The translations under genes were made by a program, and so were the position numbers. Positions 1 to 9,206 of a stretch of DNA of 64,000 nucleotides are shown piece after piece (positions within the stretch are counted from its first letter, which is position 1; every line of letters begins with the position of its first letter). The stretch is from UBA6144 sp964399165 (GTDB taxonomy: Bacteria > Bdellovibrionota > Bacteriovoracia > Bacteriovoracales > Bacteriovoracaceae), in NCBI GenBank assembly GCA_964399165.1, contig CAYNPO010000019.1, positions 3,389-67,388 of the forward strand, written 5' to 3'. The notes under the pieces are model-generated. The model was given only the letters and a program-made list of their open reading frames with translations, was not told the DNA's origin and did no database searches.

Positions 1-91
1 GCGAAACGAAATGTCCGCCGAAAAACAGCAACACCACAATTCCCATCAAGATAACAATGGGCATCAATCCATCGATTTGGGTGGATGTCAT
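1..91 (-). CDS. N-terminus of a small membrane protein (truncated by window edge)
   Basis: A minus-strand reading frame starts with ATG at 91 and stays open to the window edge, giving the first 30 residues. They read as a short polar start (MTSTQIDG) followed by a strongly hydrophobic segment rich in Ile, Val, Leu and Phe and ending in FFGG, so the protein most likely begins with a membrane anchor. A GGAG-like ribosome-binding site lies a few bases upstream of the ATG. It is divergent from mfd. The rest of the gene is outside the window, so no function can be assigned. Confidence 0.5.
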   Translation of the reverse strand, partial: MTSTQIDGLMPIVILMGIVVLLFFGGHFVS

Positions 92-234
92 GAAGGTCTC
101 CGAAGAGGAAAAACTTAGTAAAAAAACACCTTTACGATACAAAAGATGTTGAAAAGAGCAAAGATGTTATTTTGGAAGGCCTGGGGTAGATTGCGTCTCA
201 CATTCGCCTCAGCACCACAGGAAATTTTTCGCCC
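92..234. other. Divergent intergenic region upstream of mfd
   Basis: This 143-bp spacer is AT-rich compared with its flanks and separates two divergent starts, so it should hold promoters for both. It contains A-runs around 106-130, but I cannot pick a convincing -35/-10 pair. An AGGAAA sequence just upstream of the ATG at 235 is a plausible ribosome-binding site for mfd. Confidence 0.35.
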
Positions 235-3200
235 ATGACTCCCTTCAGCAGCCTAACCACACGCCTACGCCTGTGGGTCGAACAAGGCGCATCGGAACTA
301 TTTCTTCGCGGCGTGTCTGCCTCAGCTTGGAGCTTTGTTTACTCTGCTGCGGCAAAACCATTTCTCGCCTCGCGTCGTCAACTCATCGTGGCCTCCACGA
401 CCGACGAGGCCGAAAGACTGTGGGATGATTTCAGCACACATCCAGATGCCCTCTTCTTTCCCGGACTAGGACACTCCCCCTTCACAAGCATTCAGTCATC
501 CGAGGCAGCACTGCTGCAGCGTTTCCAGGTTCTCTCAAACCTCGTGAACGACCCTAGGCCTTGGTTGGTGGTCACTTCCCGTGAAGCCGCGGGCCTCCTG
601 GTTCCACCGCCAGATTTTTTCCGCCATCAGTCTTTTCGTTTGGCCGTGGACGACATCATGGGGCCCCATGCCATGGCCGAAAAGCTAGTTCAGCTGGGCT
701 ACCGTGCCACTCCTTCGATCGAGGAGCCGGGAACTTTCACAAGAAAGGGGGAGATTTTCGACGTTTTTCCTGTAGGTGGGAGACCCGCGCGCCTGCACTA
801 CTTTGACGATTTGGTAGAAAAAATTCATGCGGTGGATCCACAGACTCAGAAGACGTTGACGGATATAGTCCTCACAACATTGTTGCTGGCTCCGGCCCCT
901 GGCGTCTTCACGCAGGAAGAGTTTGTCTCACGACTTCGTGAGAACCTGCCCCAACCACGCCCCCAACATAAAAACCGCTACGACGTGCGAAAGGGTATTT
1001 TCCAGCAGCTGGGCCAGGGGCAGTTGTTTGAGAATTACCCGGTCTACGCCCCCTTGTTTTTCGCAATCCCTGCATGTCTAGGCGACTACTTCGGGAAAGA
1101 CGCCATTGTCACTGAGATCAACAGGGAACAAGGGCACAAGGAGTGGGAGCTTGGGTTTGAGCGGTGGGCCGACGACTATGCGGCTGAAGCCGAGCGCAAG
1201 GATTCCTCCCTCGTCTTGCCCGGACCGGAGAAGCTGGCCCTGTCTTTACCCCGCTTTCCATCGGCCCCGACTTTGGTGGTGGATGCCCTAGACGTGACCA
1301 TTGATCTCGAGGGCGACATGGTGAACGAACTCCACCTGGGACTGGCGCCACTCAAGTCTCAGCTGGTGACGAAGATCCAGTCGCGACATGGCGCGATCCC
1401 CGAAGGAAAATACGAGTGGATCAAGGCGATGATGGGAGCGCTCCGGGAGGAGATGCGCCACGGTGCCCACCTGATGGTGGTCACCCGCAACTCCTCCACC
1501 CGACAGGAGCTGGAATTCATTCTCCGCGAAAATGATATCCAGCTTGACGGCGGTAGGGTCAGCTGGACCGAAGGCACACTTGCCGAGGGCTTCCATTACC
1601 GCGGAGAGAATCTATGGGTGCTTGGTGAATCCGATCTTTTCTCGGCCAAGCAGCGCAAGGCCAAGAAATCCCCCGTCTCAAATCCCGATCTTTTCGCGGA
1701 ACAACTGGCGACGCTCAAGGGGGGGGACTATGTGGTCCACCGGGACTTCGGAGTAGGACTTTACCGCGGACTGGAAAGTCTCAGGGTCGGTGACCAGGAG
1801 TCGGATTTTCTCGTGATCGAGTATGAGAACCGCGACAAGGTTTACGTCCCCGTCTACCGCCTGAATCTCGTGCAGAAGCATGCCGATGCTACTGCGGCCG
1901 TGAAGGTGGCAAGTCTTAATTCTAAGAGGTTCGCCGAGCAGAAGAACAAGGCCCGACAGTCGGTCAAGAAGCTCGCTTTCGATCTCCTGCGCATGCAGGC
2001 TGAACGCAAGCTGCGCGGCGGATTTCCCTTCTCCCCGCCGGATCATCTCTTTCGTGAGTTCGAAATGTCTTTCCCGTTCGAGGAGACACCCGATCAGTTA
2101 AAGGCCATCAACGATGTTCTCGAGGATATGCAAGCCCAGTACCCTATGGATCGGTTAGTCTGCGGCGACGTGGGTTTTGGAAAGACCGAGGTGGCGATGC
2201 GAGCTGCCTTCAAGGCAGTTCTCGACAAGAAGCAAGTTGTGGTGCTGGTGCCCACCACCGTCCTGGCCCTTCAACATTTCCACTCATTCCGCGAACGCTT
2301 CAAGGCCTTCCCAGTCACTGTGGAGATGCTCTCCCGGTTTAAAACCGCCAAGGAAGTCGGCGAGGTCACGCGAAACCTCAAAGATGGTAGGATAGACATC
2401 CTGGTTGGCACCCACTCCGTGCTATCCGACAAGGTGGAGTTCCATGACCTTGGGTTGGTGATCATCGACGAAGAGCATCGTTTCGGGGTGAACCACAAAG
2501 AGAAACTCAAGGTCCTACGTCAGGGCGTCGACGTCCTGACAATGACGGCTACGCCCATTCCACGCACGCTTCAACTGGCGTTTCTCGGCATCAGGGATAT
2601 GTCCATCATCCAGACCGCCCCTCCGCGCCGCCAGGCGATCAAGACCTACTTGATCAAGGAGGACGAAGCCACTCTGAAATCGGCCCTGGAAAAGGAATTG
2701 GCGCGTGGAGGCCAAGTGTTCTACGTCCACAACCGCGTCCATGACATCGAGGAGCACGAAATTTTGCTCAAGCGGCTCGCGCCGAAGGCGAGGATAACGA
2801 CTACCCACGGACAGATGCCCGAGAAGGAACTCGAGAAGCGCATCAATGACTTCTACGAGCACAAGAGCGACATCCTCCTCTCCACGACCATCATAGAGAG
2901 CGGCATCGATATACCCAACGCCAACACCATGATCATCGATCGCGCTGACACTTATGGCCTGGCCCAACTCCACCAACTCCGCGGCCGCATAGGACGCTCG
3001 GATCGCAAGGCGTATGCTTACTTCATGGTCCCGGAACACCGATTGCTGAGCGACACGGCTTCCCGTCGCCTCCAGTCACTACAGACGTATGCAGACATGG
3101 GCTCCGGCTTTGCCCTCGCTTCCTGTGACCTTGAAATCCGTGGTGCGGGCGACATCCTGGGAGCCGAACAGCACGGCCAAATAGACCAGATCGGGTTGGA

Positions 3201-3717
3201 GCTGTACCTGGACCTACTCCAGGAAGCGATTCAAGAATTGAAGGGCGAACGGCGCGCGGCTTCTCGGAACATCGAAGTACAGGCTCCCTTCAACGCCTAC
3301 ATCCCGAACAACTACATCGCGGACCACTCCACGAGGCTCAAATACTACAAACGACTTTCCAACGCCCAGACGCAGGCGCGACTGGATGAAATCACCAGCG
3401 AGATGGCCGACGTTTTTGGTCTCGCTCCCCGAGAGCTTGAGGCCCTCGCCTGCATCCTTCGGGCCCGCCTTTGGCTACAACCGGCAGCCGTACGGTTGGT
3501 GAAAGTAGCTGGTGCGCAGATCACGGTGTTCTTTGACCAGGATGCTTTGAGCGAGGACGAGACCTTGCGCGACCGCGTACTCGGAATCTTCCTGGGCAAG
3601 CCCAAACTCTACAAGATTAATCCTGACGCTTCTGTGCTGTGCTTTTTCAAGGACCCCGTGGACCCCCAGGTTCTCCTGGAATTCGCGAAACATATTGCGG
3701 GCCAAATCGCGCCATGA
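235..3717 (+). CDS. mfd: Transcription-repair coupling factor Mfd
   Basis: Mfd is the DNA translocase that pushes stalled RNA polymerase off lesions and recruits the UvrA2B complex. At 1160 residues it has the usual family length. Visible in order: a UvrB-like N-terminal module; the RNA-polymerase interaction domain from about residue 496 (GGDYVVHRDFGVGLYRG); Walker A GDVGFGKTE at about 643; the DEEH box at about 745; motif III TATPIPRTL at about 769; motif VI GRIGRSDR at about 917; and the TRG/RecG-like region IRGAGDILGAEQHGQ at about 968. The C-terminal D7 domain follows. uvrA lies less than 3 kb downstream, which suits a repair role. The ATG at 235 has an AGGAAA ribosome-binding site. Confidence 0.96.
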   Translation: MTPFSSLTTRLRLWVEQGASELFLRGVSASAWSFVYSAAAKPFLASRRQLIVASTTDEAERLWDDFSTHPDALFFPGLGHSPFTSIQSSEAALLQRFQVLSNLVNDPRPWLVVTSREAAGLLVPPPDFFRHQSFRLAVDDIMGPHAMAEKLVQLGYRATPSIEEPGTFTRKGEIFDVFPVGGRPARLHYFDDLVEKIHAVDPQTQKTLTDIVLTTLLLAPAPGVFTQEEFVSRLRENLPQPRPQHKNRYDVRKGIFQQLGQGQLFENYPVYAPLFFAIPACLGDYFGKDAIVTEINREQGHKEWELGFERWADDYAAEAERKDSSLVLPGPEKLALSLPRFPSAPTLVVDALDVTIDLEGDMVNELHLGLAPLKSQLVTKIQSRHGAIPEGKYEWIKAMMGALREEMRHGAHLMVVTRNSSTRQELEFILRENDIQLDGGRVSWTEGTLAEGFHYRGENLWVLGESDLFSAKQRKAKKSPVSNPDLFAEQLATLKGGDYVVHRDFGVGLYRGLESLRVGDQESDFLVIEYENRDKVYVPVYRLNLVQKHADATAAVKVASLNSKRFAEQKNKARQSVKKLAFDLLRMQAERKLRGGFPFSPPDHLFREFEMSFPFEETPDQLKAINDVLEDMQAQYPMDRLVCGDVGFGKTEVAMRAAFKAVLDKKQVVVLVPTTVLALQHFHSFRERFKAFPVTVEMLSRFKTAKEVGEVTRNLKDGRIDILVGTHSVLSDKVEFHDLGLVIIDEEHRFGVNHKEKLKVLRQGVDVLTMTATPIPRTLQLAFLGIRDMSIIQTAPPRRQAIKTYLIKEDEATLKSALEKELARGGQVFYVHNRVHDIEEHEILLKRLAPKARITTTHGQMPEKELEKRINDFYEHKSDILLSTTIIESGIDIPNANTMIIDRADTYGLAQLHQLRGRIGRSDRKAYAYFMVPEHRLLSDTASRRLQSLQTYADMGSGFALASCDLEIRGAGDILGAEQHGQIDQIGLELYLDLLQEAIQELKGERRAASRNIEVQAPFNAYIPNNYIADHSTRLKYYKRLSNAQTQARLDEITSEMADVFGLAPRELEALACILRARLWLQPAAVRLVKVAGAQITVFFDQDALSEDETLRDRVLGIFLGKPKLYKINPDASVLCFFKDPVDPQVLLEFAKHIAGQIAP

Positions 3718-3754
3718 TACCGTTTTTTCAAGACTTTTAACGACGAGGACCCAC

Positions 3755-4561
3755 ATGAAAGCTCTTTTCCTGGCGCTCGCCCTGTTCGGCCAAGCCGCTT
3801 GGGCACAACCGAAGCCTGATGAGGTGGTGGCCACCGTCGGGAGCACAAAGATCACTCGCAAACAGCTGGAGGAGTATCACCAGCAGAACCTCCGCTTCGT
3901 CACCCAGCGTAAGATTACCCGCGAAGTTTCCCTTGATGACCTCATTAACCGCGCCCTCGGGATTCAACGTGCTCGCAAAACTGGCCTCGACAAGGACCCC
4001 ATGGTTGTCTCGAAGATGGAAGACATCCTCTTCCATGCACAGGTCTCTAAGGACCTTGAGGGCCCCCTCTCCAAGATCACAGTGAGCGATGACGAAGTGG
4101 CCAAGTACTACGCCGACAACAAGGAGTACCGCACGGCCCACATTCTCTTCCGCCTACCCATTCAGCCCACCCCGGATGAGGTCGACAAAGCGGCGAAGGC
4201 TGCGGATAAGGCTTATCAAGAGGTGTCGGCAAACCCCGACACATTCACGGCCGTCGCCACCAAGGCTTCACAGGGAACCACCGCCCCGGCCGGCGGCGAC
4301 CTTGGCTACCAACCCCCCGTTCGCCTGGCGCCCGAGTATTATGCGGCGATCAAGGGCCAGAAAGTCGGTTTCATATCCCGCCCCGTCCGCACCCAGATGG
4401 GCTACCACGTCGTCCGCGTGCTTGGCGTAAAGGACTTCGACCAAATCGACAAAAACCTCTACAAGAAGATCATCTACGACCAAAAACGTGACGCCCTGAT
4501 GAACGCTTACTTCCAGGGCCTCAAGAAGGGCGCGGACGTCAAGATTCTCGCCAAGCCCTGA
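3755..4561 (+). CDS. Periplasmic parvulin-type peptidyl-prolyl isomerase
   Basis: A 268-residue secreted parvulin (PpiC/SurA family), expected to help outer-membrane or periplasmic proteins fold. The frame is open from 3695, inside mfd, but the ATG at 3755 is preferred: it follows a GACGAGGA ribosome-binding site and starts a clean signal peptide (MKALFLALALFGQAAWAQ). A SurA-like N-terminal helical part (VVATVGSTKITRKQLEEY) precedes the PPIase domain at about residues 120-222, with AHILFRL, GGDLGYQ and GYHVVRVLG. The next gene starts one base after its stop, so the two are probably co-translated. It could be called SurA or PpiD-like; the family is sure, the exact orthologue is not. Confidence 0.88.
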   Translation: MKALFLALALFGQAAWAQPKPDEVVATVGSTKITRKQLEEYHQQNLRFVTQRKITREVSLDDLINRALGIQRARKTGLDKDPMVVSKMEDILFHAQVSKDLEGPLSKITVSDDEVAKYYADNKEYRTAHILFRLPIQPTPDEVDKAAKAADKAYQEVSANPDTFTAVATKASQGTTAPAGGDLGYQPPVRLAPEYYAAIKGQKVGFISRPVRTQMGYHVVRVLGVKDFDQIDKNLYKKIIYDQKRDALMNAYFQGLKKGADVKILAKP

Positions 4562-4562
4562 T

Positions 4563-5480
4563 ATGTTGGCCCTCGTCCTTTCCACCCTCTTGGGCCTCGC
4601 CCCCACTGCCTTCGCCCAGGAGAAGCTCCTCGACAAGATCGTCGCCGTGGTCAACGGCAAGGTCTATACGTTATCGGAGCTGAAAAGGGTTGAGGAGACG
4701 ATGGCGGCTCGAAGGGAAATCTCTCCCTTTCTCTACACCGATAAGCAGTATTCCCAGACGGCTTTGTTGGAGCTTCTCATCAAAGGCTACATCGTACGAG
4801 ACAAGATCGGGGCGCAAGGCTATGTCATCGGCGACGACGCTGTGGAGTCCCGCATCCGCATGACCGAAGAAAAACTTGGGCTGAACCGCGACAGTCTGCT
4901 CGAGTTCCTCAAATCGAGGGGCCTTACTTATGAGGAGTACTTCGAAATCATCCGTGAAGCCATGGAGTACAACGTCTTCAACACACGCGTGATCGCCCCC
5001 CTCGTGACCGTCACCGAGCAGGAGCTCAAGAACGAGTTCTACCGACGCCATGCAATGGACAAAGCCTTGAGCTTTACCTATGACGTTGTCGATTTCTCCG
5101 TGCCCAGCTCTCAAGGCGATGGCAAGCGCAAAGCCGGGTACGTCCAGGCCCTGCGTGACTACCAACTTACGGGCCGCCTGAGCGGTGGCTTCACGAGTCT
5201 CGAGGCTAACCCGCTGGAGGGTATCCGGGAGGACAGCATCCATCCTGAAATTGCCAAGGCGCTGTCCCAAACCCCTGAGGGTGACTTTACCCCTCCGGTG
5301 GTCCTCGGGGGTCGCTTGCGCAGTTTCTACGTGAAGAAGAAAGACCTCATGGAATCCCAGGCTTTCACCAAGGTGAAGGACAGGCTCGGTGAAGAGATTT
5401 TCGCTGAGAAAAGCGCCTCACTCACGCGCAACTGGTTCGAGCGCGAGTATCCAAACTATTATATCAGTCGCACTTTATGA
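4563..5480 (+). CDS. SurA N-terminal domain chaperone-like protein
   Basis: A 305-residue secreted protein that begins with a signal peptide (MLALVLSTLLGLAPTAFAQ). A SurA_N-type segment follows (VAVVNGKVYTLSEL), then a helical region to about residue 150. The C-terminal half has only a faint trace of a parvulin fold (HPEIAKALSQTPEGDF) and lacks the histidine and GDLG motifs of an active isomerase. It is therefore probably a chaperone without prolyl isomerase activity. It sits directly behind the parvulin gene and overlaps pdxA by four bases (ATGA), forming a tight operon. Role in outer-membrane biogenesis is inferred from the family. Confidence 0.75.
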   Translation: MLALVLSTLLGLAPTAFAQEKLLDKIVAVVNGKVYTLSELKRVEETMAARREISPFLYTDKQYSQTALLELLIKGYIVRDKIGAQGYVIGDDAVESRIRMTEEKLGLNRDSLLEFLKSRGLTYEEYFEIIREAMEYNVFNTRVIAPLVTVTEQELKNEFYRRHAMDKALSFTYDVVDFSVPSSQGDGKRKAGYVQALRDYQLTGRLSGGFTSLEANPLEGIREDSIHPEIAKALSQTPEGDFTPPVVLGGRLRSFYVKKKDLMESQAFTKVKDRLGEEIFAEKSASLTRNWFEREYPNYYISRTL

Positions 5481-6430
5481 TTTTCGTAACCCAGGGCCAC
5501 GAATGCGGCATTGGGCTCGAGGTTTTTTTCAAAGCGCTGCAGAGAGGACCGCGCGCATGGTGGGGGCGTGTTGAACTTCACGCCCACCGGGCCACCGTCG
5601 CCAAGCACATTCGGGCCCTCAAGCTCACTGCCGATGTCACGGCCGATGGCATTTCCTTTCTACAGGGGACCCTCCGCTGCAGTTGGGTGCGTCCCGGAAG
5701 GCTTCCATCGTCCACTCTTTGCATGGAGTCCGCCCTGGAGGCTCGAGAAAGTATGGGATCGGGCGGGGTCTTGTTCACTCTTCCCACCACGAAAGACGAT
5801 TTGCGCGATCCTCGCGCTCCCAGAAGGCGCTTTCTCGGCCACACCGAGTATCTACGGGCACGTTTCCGGGCGCCCCATCTCAGCATGTTCTTCACCGCTG
5901 ACGACCTCCATATGCTTCTACTCACCGACCACGTCGCCTTGAAAGACGTCCCCAAGGCTATTACACCTAAAGTTTTTGAGGACAAGCTAGGTCCTGCTCT
6001 CGCGTCACTGCGGGTTCTGGAGCCGTCCATCCGTCGTACGCTGGTCTCCGGCATCAACCCTCATGCGGGGGAAGGTGGGTTGTTGGGGAAGGAGGAACTG
6101 CGCCTTGCCCCTGCACTGAAGCGCCTGCAAAAGCGCTTTCGCATAGAGGGCTTTTTTCCCGCTGATACAATTTACCGGGAGCGCCGATCAGAAAGTGATT
6201 TACTCGTCTACACCCACCACGACCAGGGTCTCGCGCTCTTCAAGGCTTTAAAGGGAACGCTGGGCGCCAACATCACACTGGGCCTTCCGTTCCTGCGTCT
6301 GAGCGTTGACCACGGGACGGCTTTCCCACTCTATGGTAAAAATATCGCCGACCCGAGCGGGGCCACCTACTGCCTCCGCAAGGCCATGGTCTACCGGGAG
6401 CGGCTCATTGGAAAAAATCCTCGTCTCTAA
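5477..6430 (+). CDS. pdxA: PdxA-family 4-hydroxythreonine-4-phosphate dehydrogenase
   Basis: PdxA oxidises 4-phosphohydroxy-L-threonine in the DXP-dependent vitamin B6 pathway; it is a cytoplasmic, metal-dependent, NAD-using enzyme. The 317-residue protein is divergent but keeps the three metal-binding histidines: H152 in TDHVALKDV, then GINPHAGEGG, then HHDQGLALFKAL. It also has GHTEYLR and the C-terminal NITLGLPFLRLSVDHGTA block. The N-terminal loop reads TQGHECGIG rather than the common GDPAGIG. The ATG overlaps the preceding stop by four bases, and the 3' end overlaps uvrA. No other B6 gene is in the window, so a role on a related substrate (PdxA2-like) is possible. Confidence 0.82.
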   Translation: MIFVTQGHECGIGLEVFFKALQRGPRAWWGRVELHAHRATVAKHIRALKLTADVTADGISFLQGTLRCSWVRPGRLPSSTLCMESALEARESMGSGGVLFTLPTTKDDLRDPRAPRRRFLGHTEYLRARFRAPHLSMFFTADDLHMLLLTDHVALKDVPKAITPKVFEDKLGPALASLRVLEPSIRRTLVSGINPHAGEGGLLGKEELRLAPALKRLQKRFRIEGFFPADTIYRERRSESDLLVYTHHDQGLALFKALKGTLGANITLGLPFLRLSVDHGTAFPLYGKNIADPSGATYCLRKAMVYRERLIGKNPRL

Positions 6431-9206
6431 GGCGAAAGTTCACAACCTGAAATCGGTCGACGTGGCGATCCCTCGCCGCACGCTCACCGTTATCACCGGC
6501 CCCTCAGGCTCCGGCAAGTCCTCGCTCGCCTTCGACACCATCTACGCTGAGGGCCAGCGCCGCTACATCGAGTCCCTCTCGTCCTACGCACGCCAGTTCA
6601 TCGGCCAGATCGAGCCGCCGGACGTGGAGTCCATCACTGGGCTTTCCCCCGCCATTGCCATCGACCAAAAGAGCACCACCAAGAACCCTCGCTCGACCGT
6701 GGGGACGATCACTGAGGTCTACGATTACATGCGCCTCCTTTGGGCGCGTCTCGCCACCCCCCATTGCCCGGAATCCGGCGAGCCCGTGCAAAGGCAGACG
6801 CCCCAGCAGATCATAGAGCGGCTGCTCACGCTCAAAGAGGGCACCAAGCTCCAGCTGCTCTCTCCGGTGATCCGCCAGAAAAAAGGCGAACACAAGGAAG
6901 AGATGGCCAAGTTCCAGGCCCTGGGCTTCTCGCGCATACGGCTCAACGGCGAGATGGTCACGTTGGACGACAAGGTCTCCATTCCCAAAGCCAAGTTCAA
7001 CGACATCGACCTGGTCGTGGACCGCATCGTCCTGAAGGACGGCGTCCGTTCCCGCCTCGCAGATTCCGTCGAGTACGCCCTCAAGCTCTCCAATGGCTTC
7101 TTAGTGGTCCTCGCCGACGAGAAGGAGCTTTTCTTTTCCGAGAAGAACTTCAGCTTCAAGGCCAACAAGAGCTATCCCGACCTCGAGCCGCGACTCTTCT
7201 CCTTTAACTCCCCCCTGGGGGCGTGTCCCGCCTGCAACGGCCTGGGCGTAACCAAGCGCTTCGACCAGGAGTCCCTGGTCACCGACGAGAACCTCTCCCT
7301 GAACGACGGGGCGCTAGCCCCGCTCAAGCGCAGCTCCTTTTTGCTCCAGATGGTCACCAGCGTGGCGGCCGCCGAGGGGGCCGACATGGATAAGCCCCTC
7401 AAGAAGCTGTCCGAGAAGTTCAAGAAGATCCTCTTCGAGGGCGGTGACAAGGTCTACACCTACAAATTCGAATCCGAGAACTCCAGCTTCAACTTCAAAA
7501 AGGAGTTCCCGGGGGTCACGGCGTGGCTCGAGAAGAAGTACAACGAGTCCAGCTCAGACAAGGTGAAGCAGGATCTCGAAGAGTTCATGATCATACAGAA
7601 GTGCCTGGGCTGCAAAGGCCGCAAGCTCAACCCCTTCGCCCTCGCCGCCACCATCTCCGGCAAGTCCATCATGGACGTGGCGGACCTGCCGGTGAACGAG
7701 TCCCACGAGTTTTTCGATAGCCTGCGCTTCCAGGGAAACCAGGCCGTCATCGCCCAGAAGCTCCTCAAGGAAATCCGCGACCGCCTGGGCTTCCTCCTGA
7801 ACGTTGGCCTCGACTACCTGACCCTCAACCGCGACGCCATGACCCTTTCCGGCGGCGAATCCCAGCGCATCCGCCTCGCCACCCAGATCGGCTCCGCCCT
7901 CTCAGGCGTGCTCTACGTGCTGGACGAGCCCAGCATCGGGCTCCACCAACGGGACAACGAGAAGCTCATCCAGACCCTCATCAACCTGCGCGACATCGGC
8001 AACACCGTGCTGGTGGTGGAGCACGACGAGGATACCATGCGCTCCGCTGACTGGCTCATCGACATGGGCCCCGCCGCCGGCGTCCACGGGGGAGAAATCG
8101 TTTCGGCCGGCACTCCCGCCGAGGTCGCCAAGGACCCCAAGTCCATGACGGGTCTCTTCCTCTCTGGCAAAGAGAAGATTGTCGTACCACCGAGGCGCCG
8201 CAAGTCAGCGGACAAGATGGTCCTCCACGAGGCGAAAGAGCACAACCTCCGGGGCGTGACACTGGAGGTGCCCGTGGGCGTGATGACCTGCCTCACCGGC
8301 GTGTCCGGCTCCGGCAAGTCCACCCTCGTTCACAAAGTCCTCATCCCCGCCATGAAAAACTACCTCACCCGCGGGCGCCGCCCCGCCGGCGCCAACTACA
8401 AGGCCATCACCGGCGTGGACAAGTTCCAAAGCATCATTGAGTTGGACCAATCCCCCATCGGCCGCACACCCCACTCCAACCCGGCCACCTACACCGGGCT
8501 CTTCGATGACATTCGCAACATCTTCTCCAACACTAACGAGTCCAAGGTCCGCGGCTACAAGCCTGGACGCTTCAGCTTTAACGTGAAGGGCGGGCGTTGC
8601 GAGACCTGCGAGGGTAACGGCTGCCTCAAGATCGAGATGCACTTCCTGCCCGACGTCTACGTGACCTGCCAGGACTGCGGCGGCAAGCGCTACAACCCCG
8701 AAACCCTATCCATCCTCTACCGCGGCAAGAACATCGCCGACGTGCTGGATATGACCATCGAGGAGGCCTTGCCCTTCTTCGAGAACCACACCAAGGTCGC
8801 CCGCGCCCTGCGCGTGCTTAACGACGTGGGCTTGGGCTACATAAAGCTCGGCCAACCCGCCACCACGCTCTCGGGCGGCGAGGCCCAGCGGATGAAGCTG
8901 TCCCGCGAGCTCTCCAAGTCCGTGAAGGGCAGCACGCTTTATGTCCTAGACGAGCCCACCACAGGGCTTCACTTCAATGACATCCGTATCTTGCTGGTGG
9001 CCCTCAACCGTTTGGTCGACCTGGGTCATACGCTGCTGGTCATCGAGCATAACCTCGATGTGATCAAGACCGCGGACTGGGTTGTGGACCTAGGTCCTGA
9101 AGGCGGGAAGAGCGGCGGAGAGATCGTGGCGCAGGGGACGCCAGAGCAGGTGGCGCGGGTGAAACGTTCGCATACCGGGCGATTCCTGGCTAAGACCCTA
9201 AGTTGA
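6408..9206 (+). CDS. uvrA: Excinuclease ABC subunit A (TTG start)
   Basis: UvrA is the damage-sensing ATPase of nucleotide excision repair. I place the start at the TTG at 6408, giving LEKILVSKAKVHNL, which fits the family N-terminus; GGGAG lies seven bases upstream. This makes 932 residues, normal for UvrA, and overlaps pdxA by 23 bp. Two ABC modules are visible: Walker A GPSGSGKSS near 31 and GVSGSGKST near 630, and signatures LSGGESQRIRLA near 480 and LSGGEAQRMKL near 820. Zinc ligands are CPAC/CLGC in the first half and CETC/CQDC in the second. The coding end overlaps the convergent downstream gene by 17 bp. Confidence 0.96.
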   Translation: MEKILVSKAKVHNLKSVDVAIPRRTLTVITGPSGSGKSSLAFDTIYAEGQRRYIESLSSYARQFIGQIEPPDVESITGLSPAIAIDQKSTTKNPRSTVGTITEVYDYMRLLWARLATPHCPESGEPVQRQTPQQIIERLLTLKEGTKLQLLSPVIRQKKGEHKEEMAKFQALGFSRIRLNGEMVTLDDKVSIPKAKFNDIDLVVDRIVLKDGVRSRLADSVEYALKLSNGFLVVLADEKELFFSEKNFSFKANKSYPDLEPRLFSFNSPLGACPACNGLGVTKRFDQESLVTDENLSLNDGALAPLKRSSFLLQMVTSVAAAEGADMDKPLKKLSEKFKKILFEGGDKVYTYKFESENSSFNFKKEFPGVTAWLEKKYNESSSDKVKQDLEEFMIIQKCLGCKGRKLNPFALAATISGKSIMDVADLPVNESHEFFDSLRFQGNQAVIAQKLLKEIRDRLGFLLNVGLDYLTLNRDAMTLSGGESQRIRLATQIGSALSGVLYVLDEPSIGLHQRDNEKLIQTLINLRDIGNTVLVVEHDEDTMRSADWLIDMGPAAGVHGGEIVSAGTPAEVAKDPKSMTGLFLSGKEKIVVPPRRRKSADKMVLHEAKEHNLRGVTLEVPVGVMTCLTGVSGSGKSTLVHKVLIPAMKNYLTRGRRPAGANYKAITGVDKFQSIIELDQSPIGRTPHSNPATYTGLFDDIRNIFSNTNESKVRGYKPGRFSFNVKGGRCETCEGNGCLKIEMHFLPDVYVTCQDCGGKRYNPETLSILYRGKNIADVLDMTIEEALPFFENHTKVARALRVLNDVGLGYIKLGQPATTLSGGEAQRMKLSRELSKSVKGSTLYVLDEPTTGLHFNDIRILLVALNRLVDLGHTLLVIEHNLDVIKTADWVVDLGPEGGKSGGEIVAQGTPEQVARVKRSHTGRFLAKTLS

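Noticed and set aside
5477..6430. pdxA as a pseudogene because of its divergent N-terminus
   Set aside because: The three metal-binding histidines and the C-terminal block are intact and the frame is unbroken.
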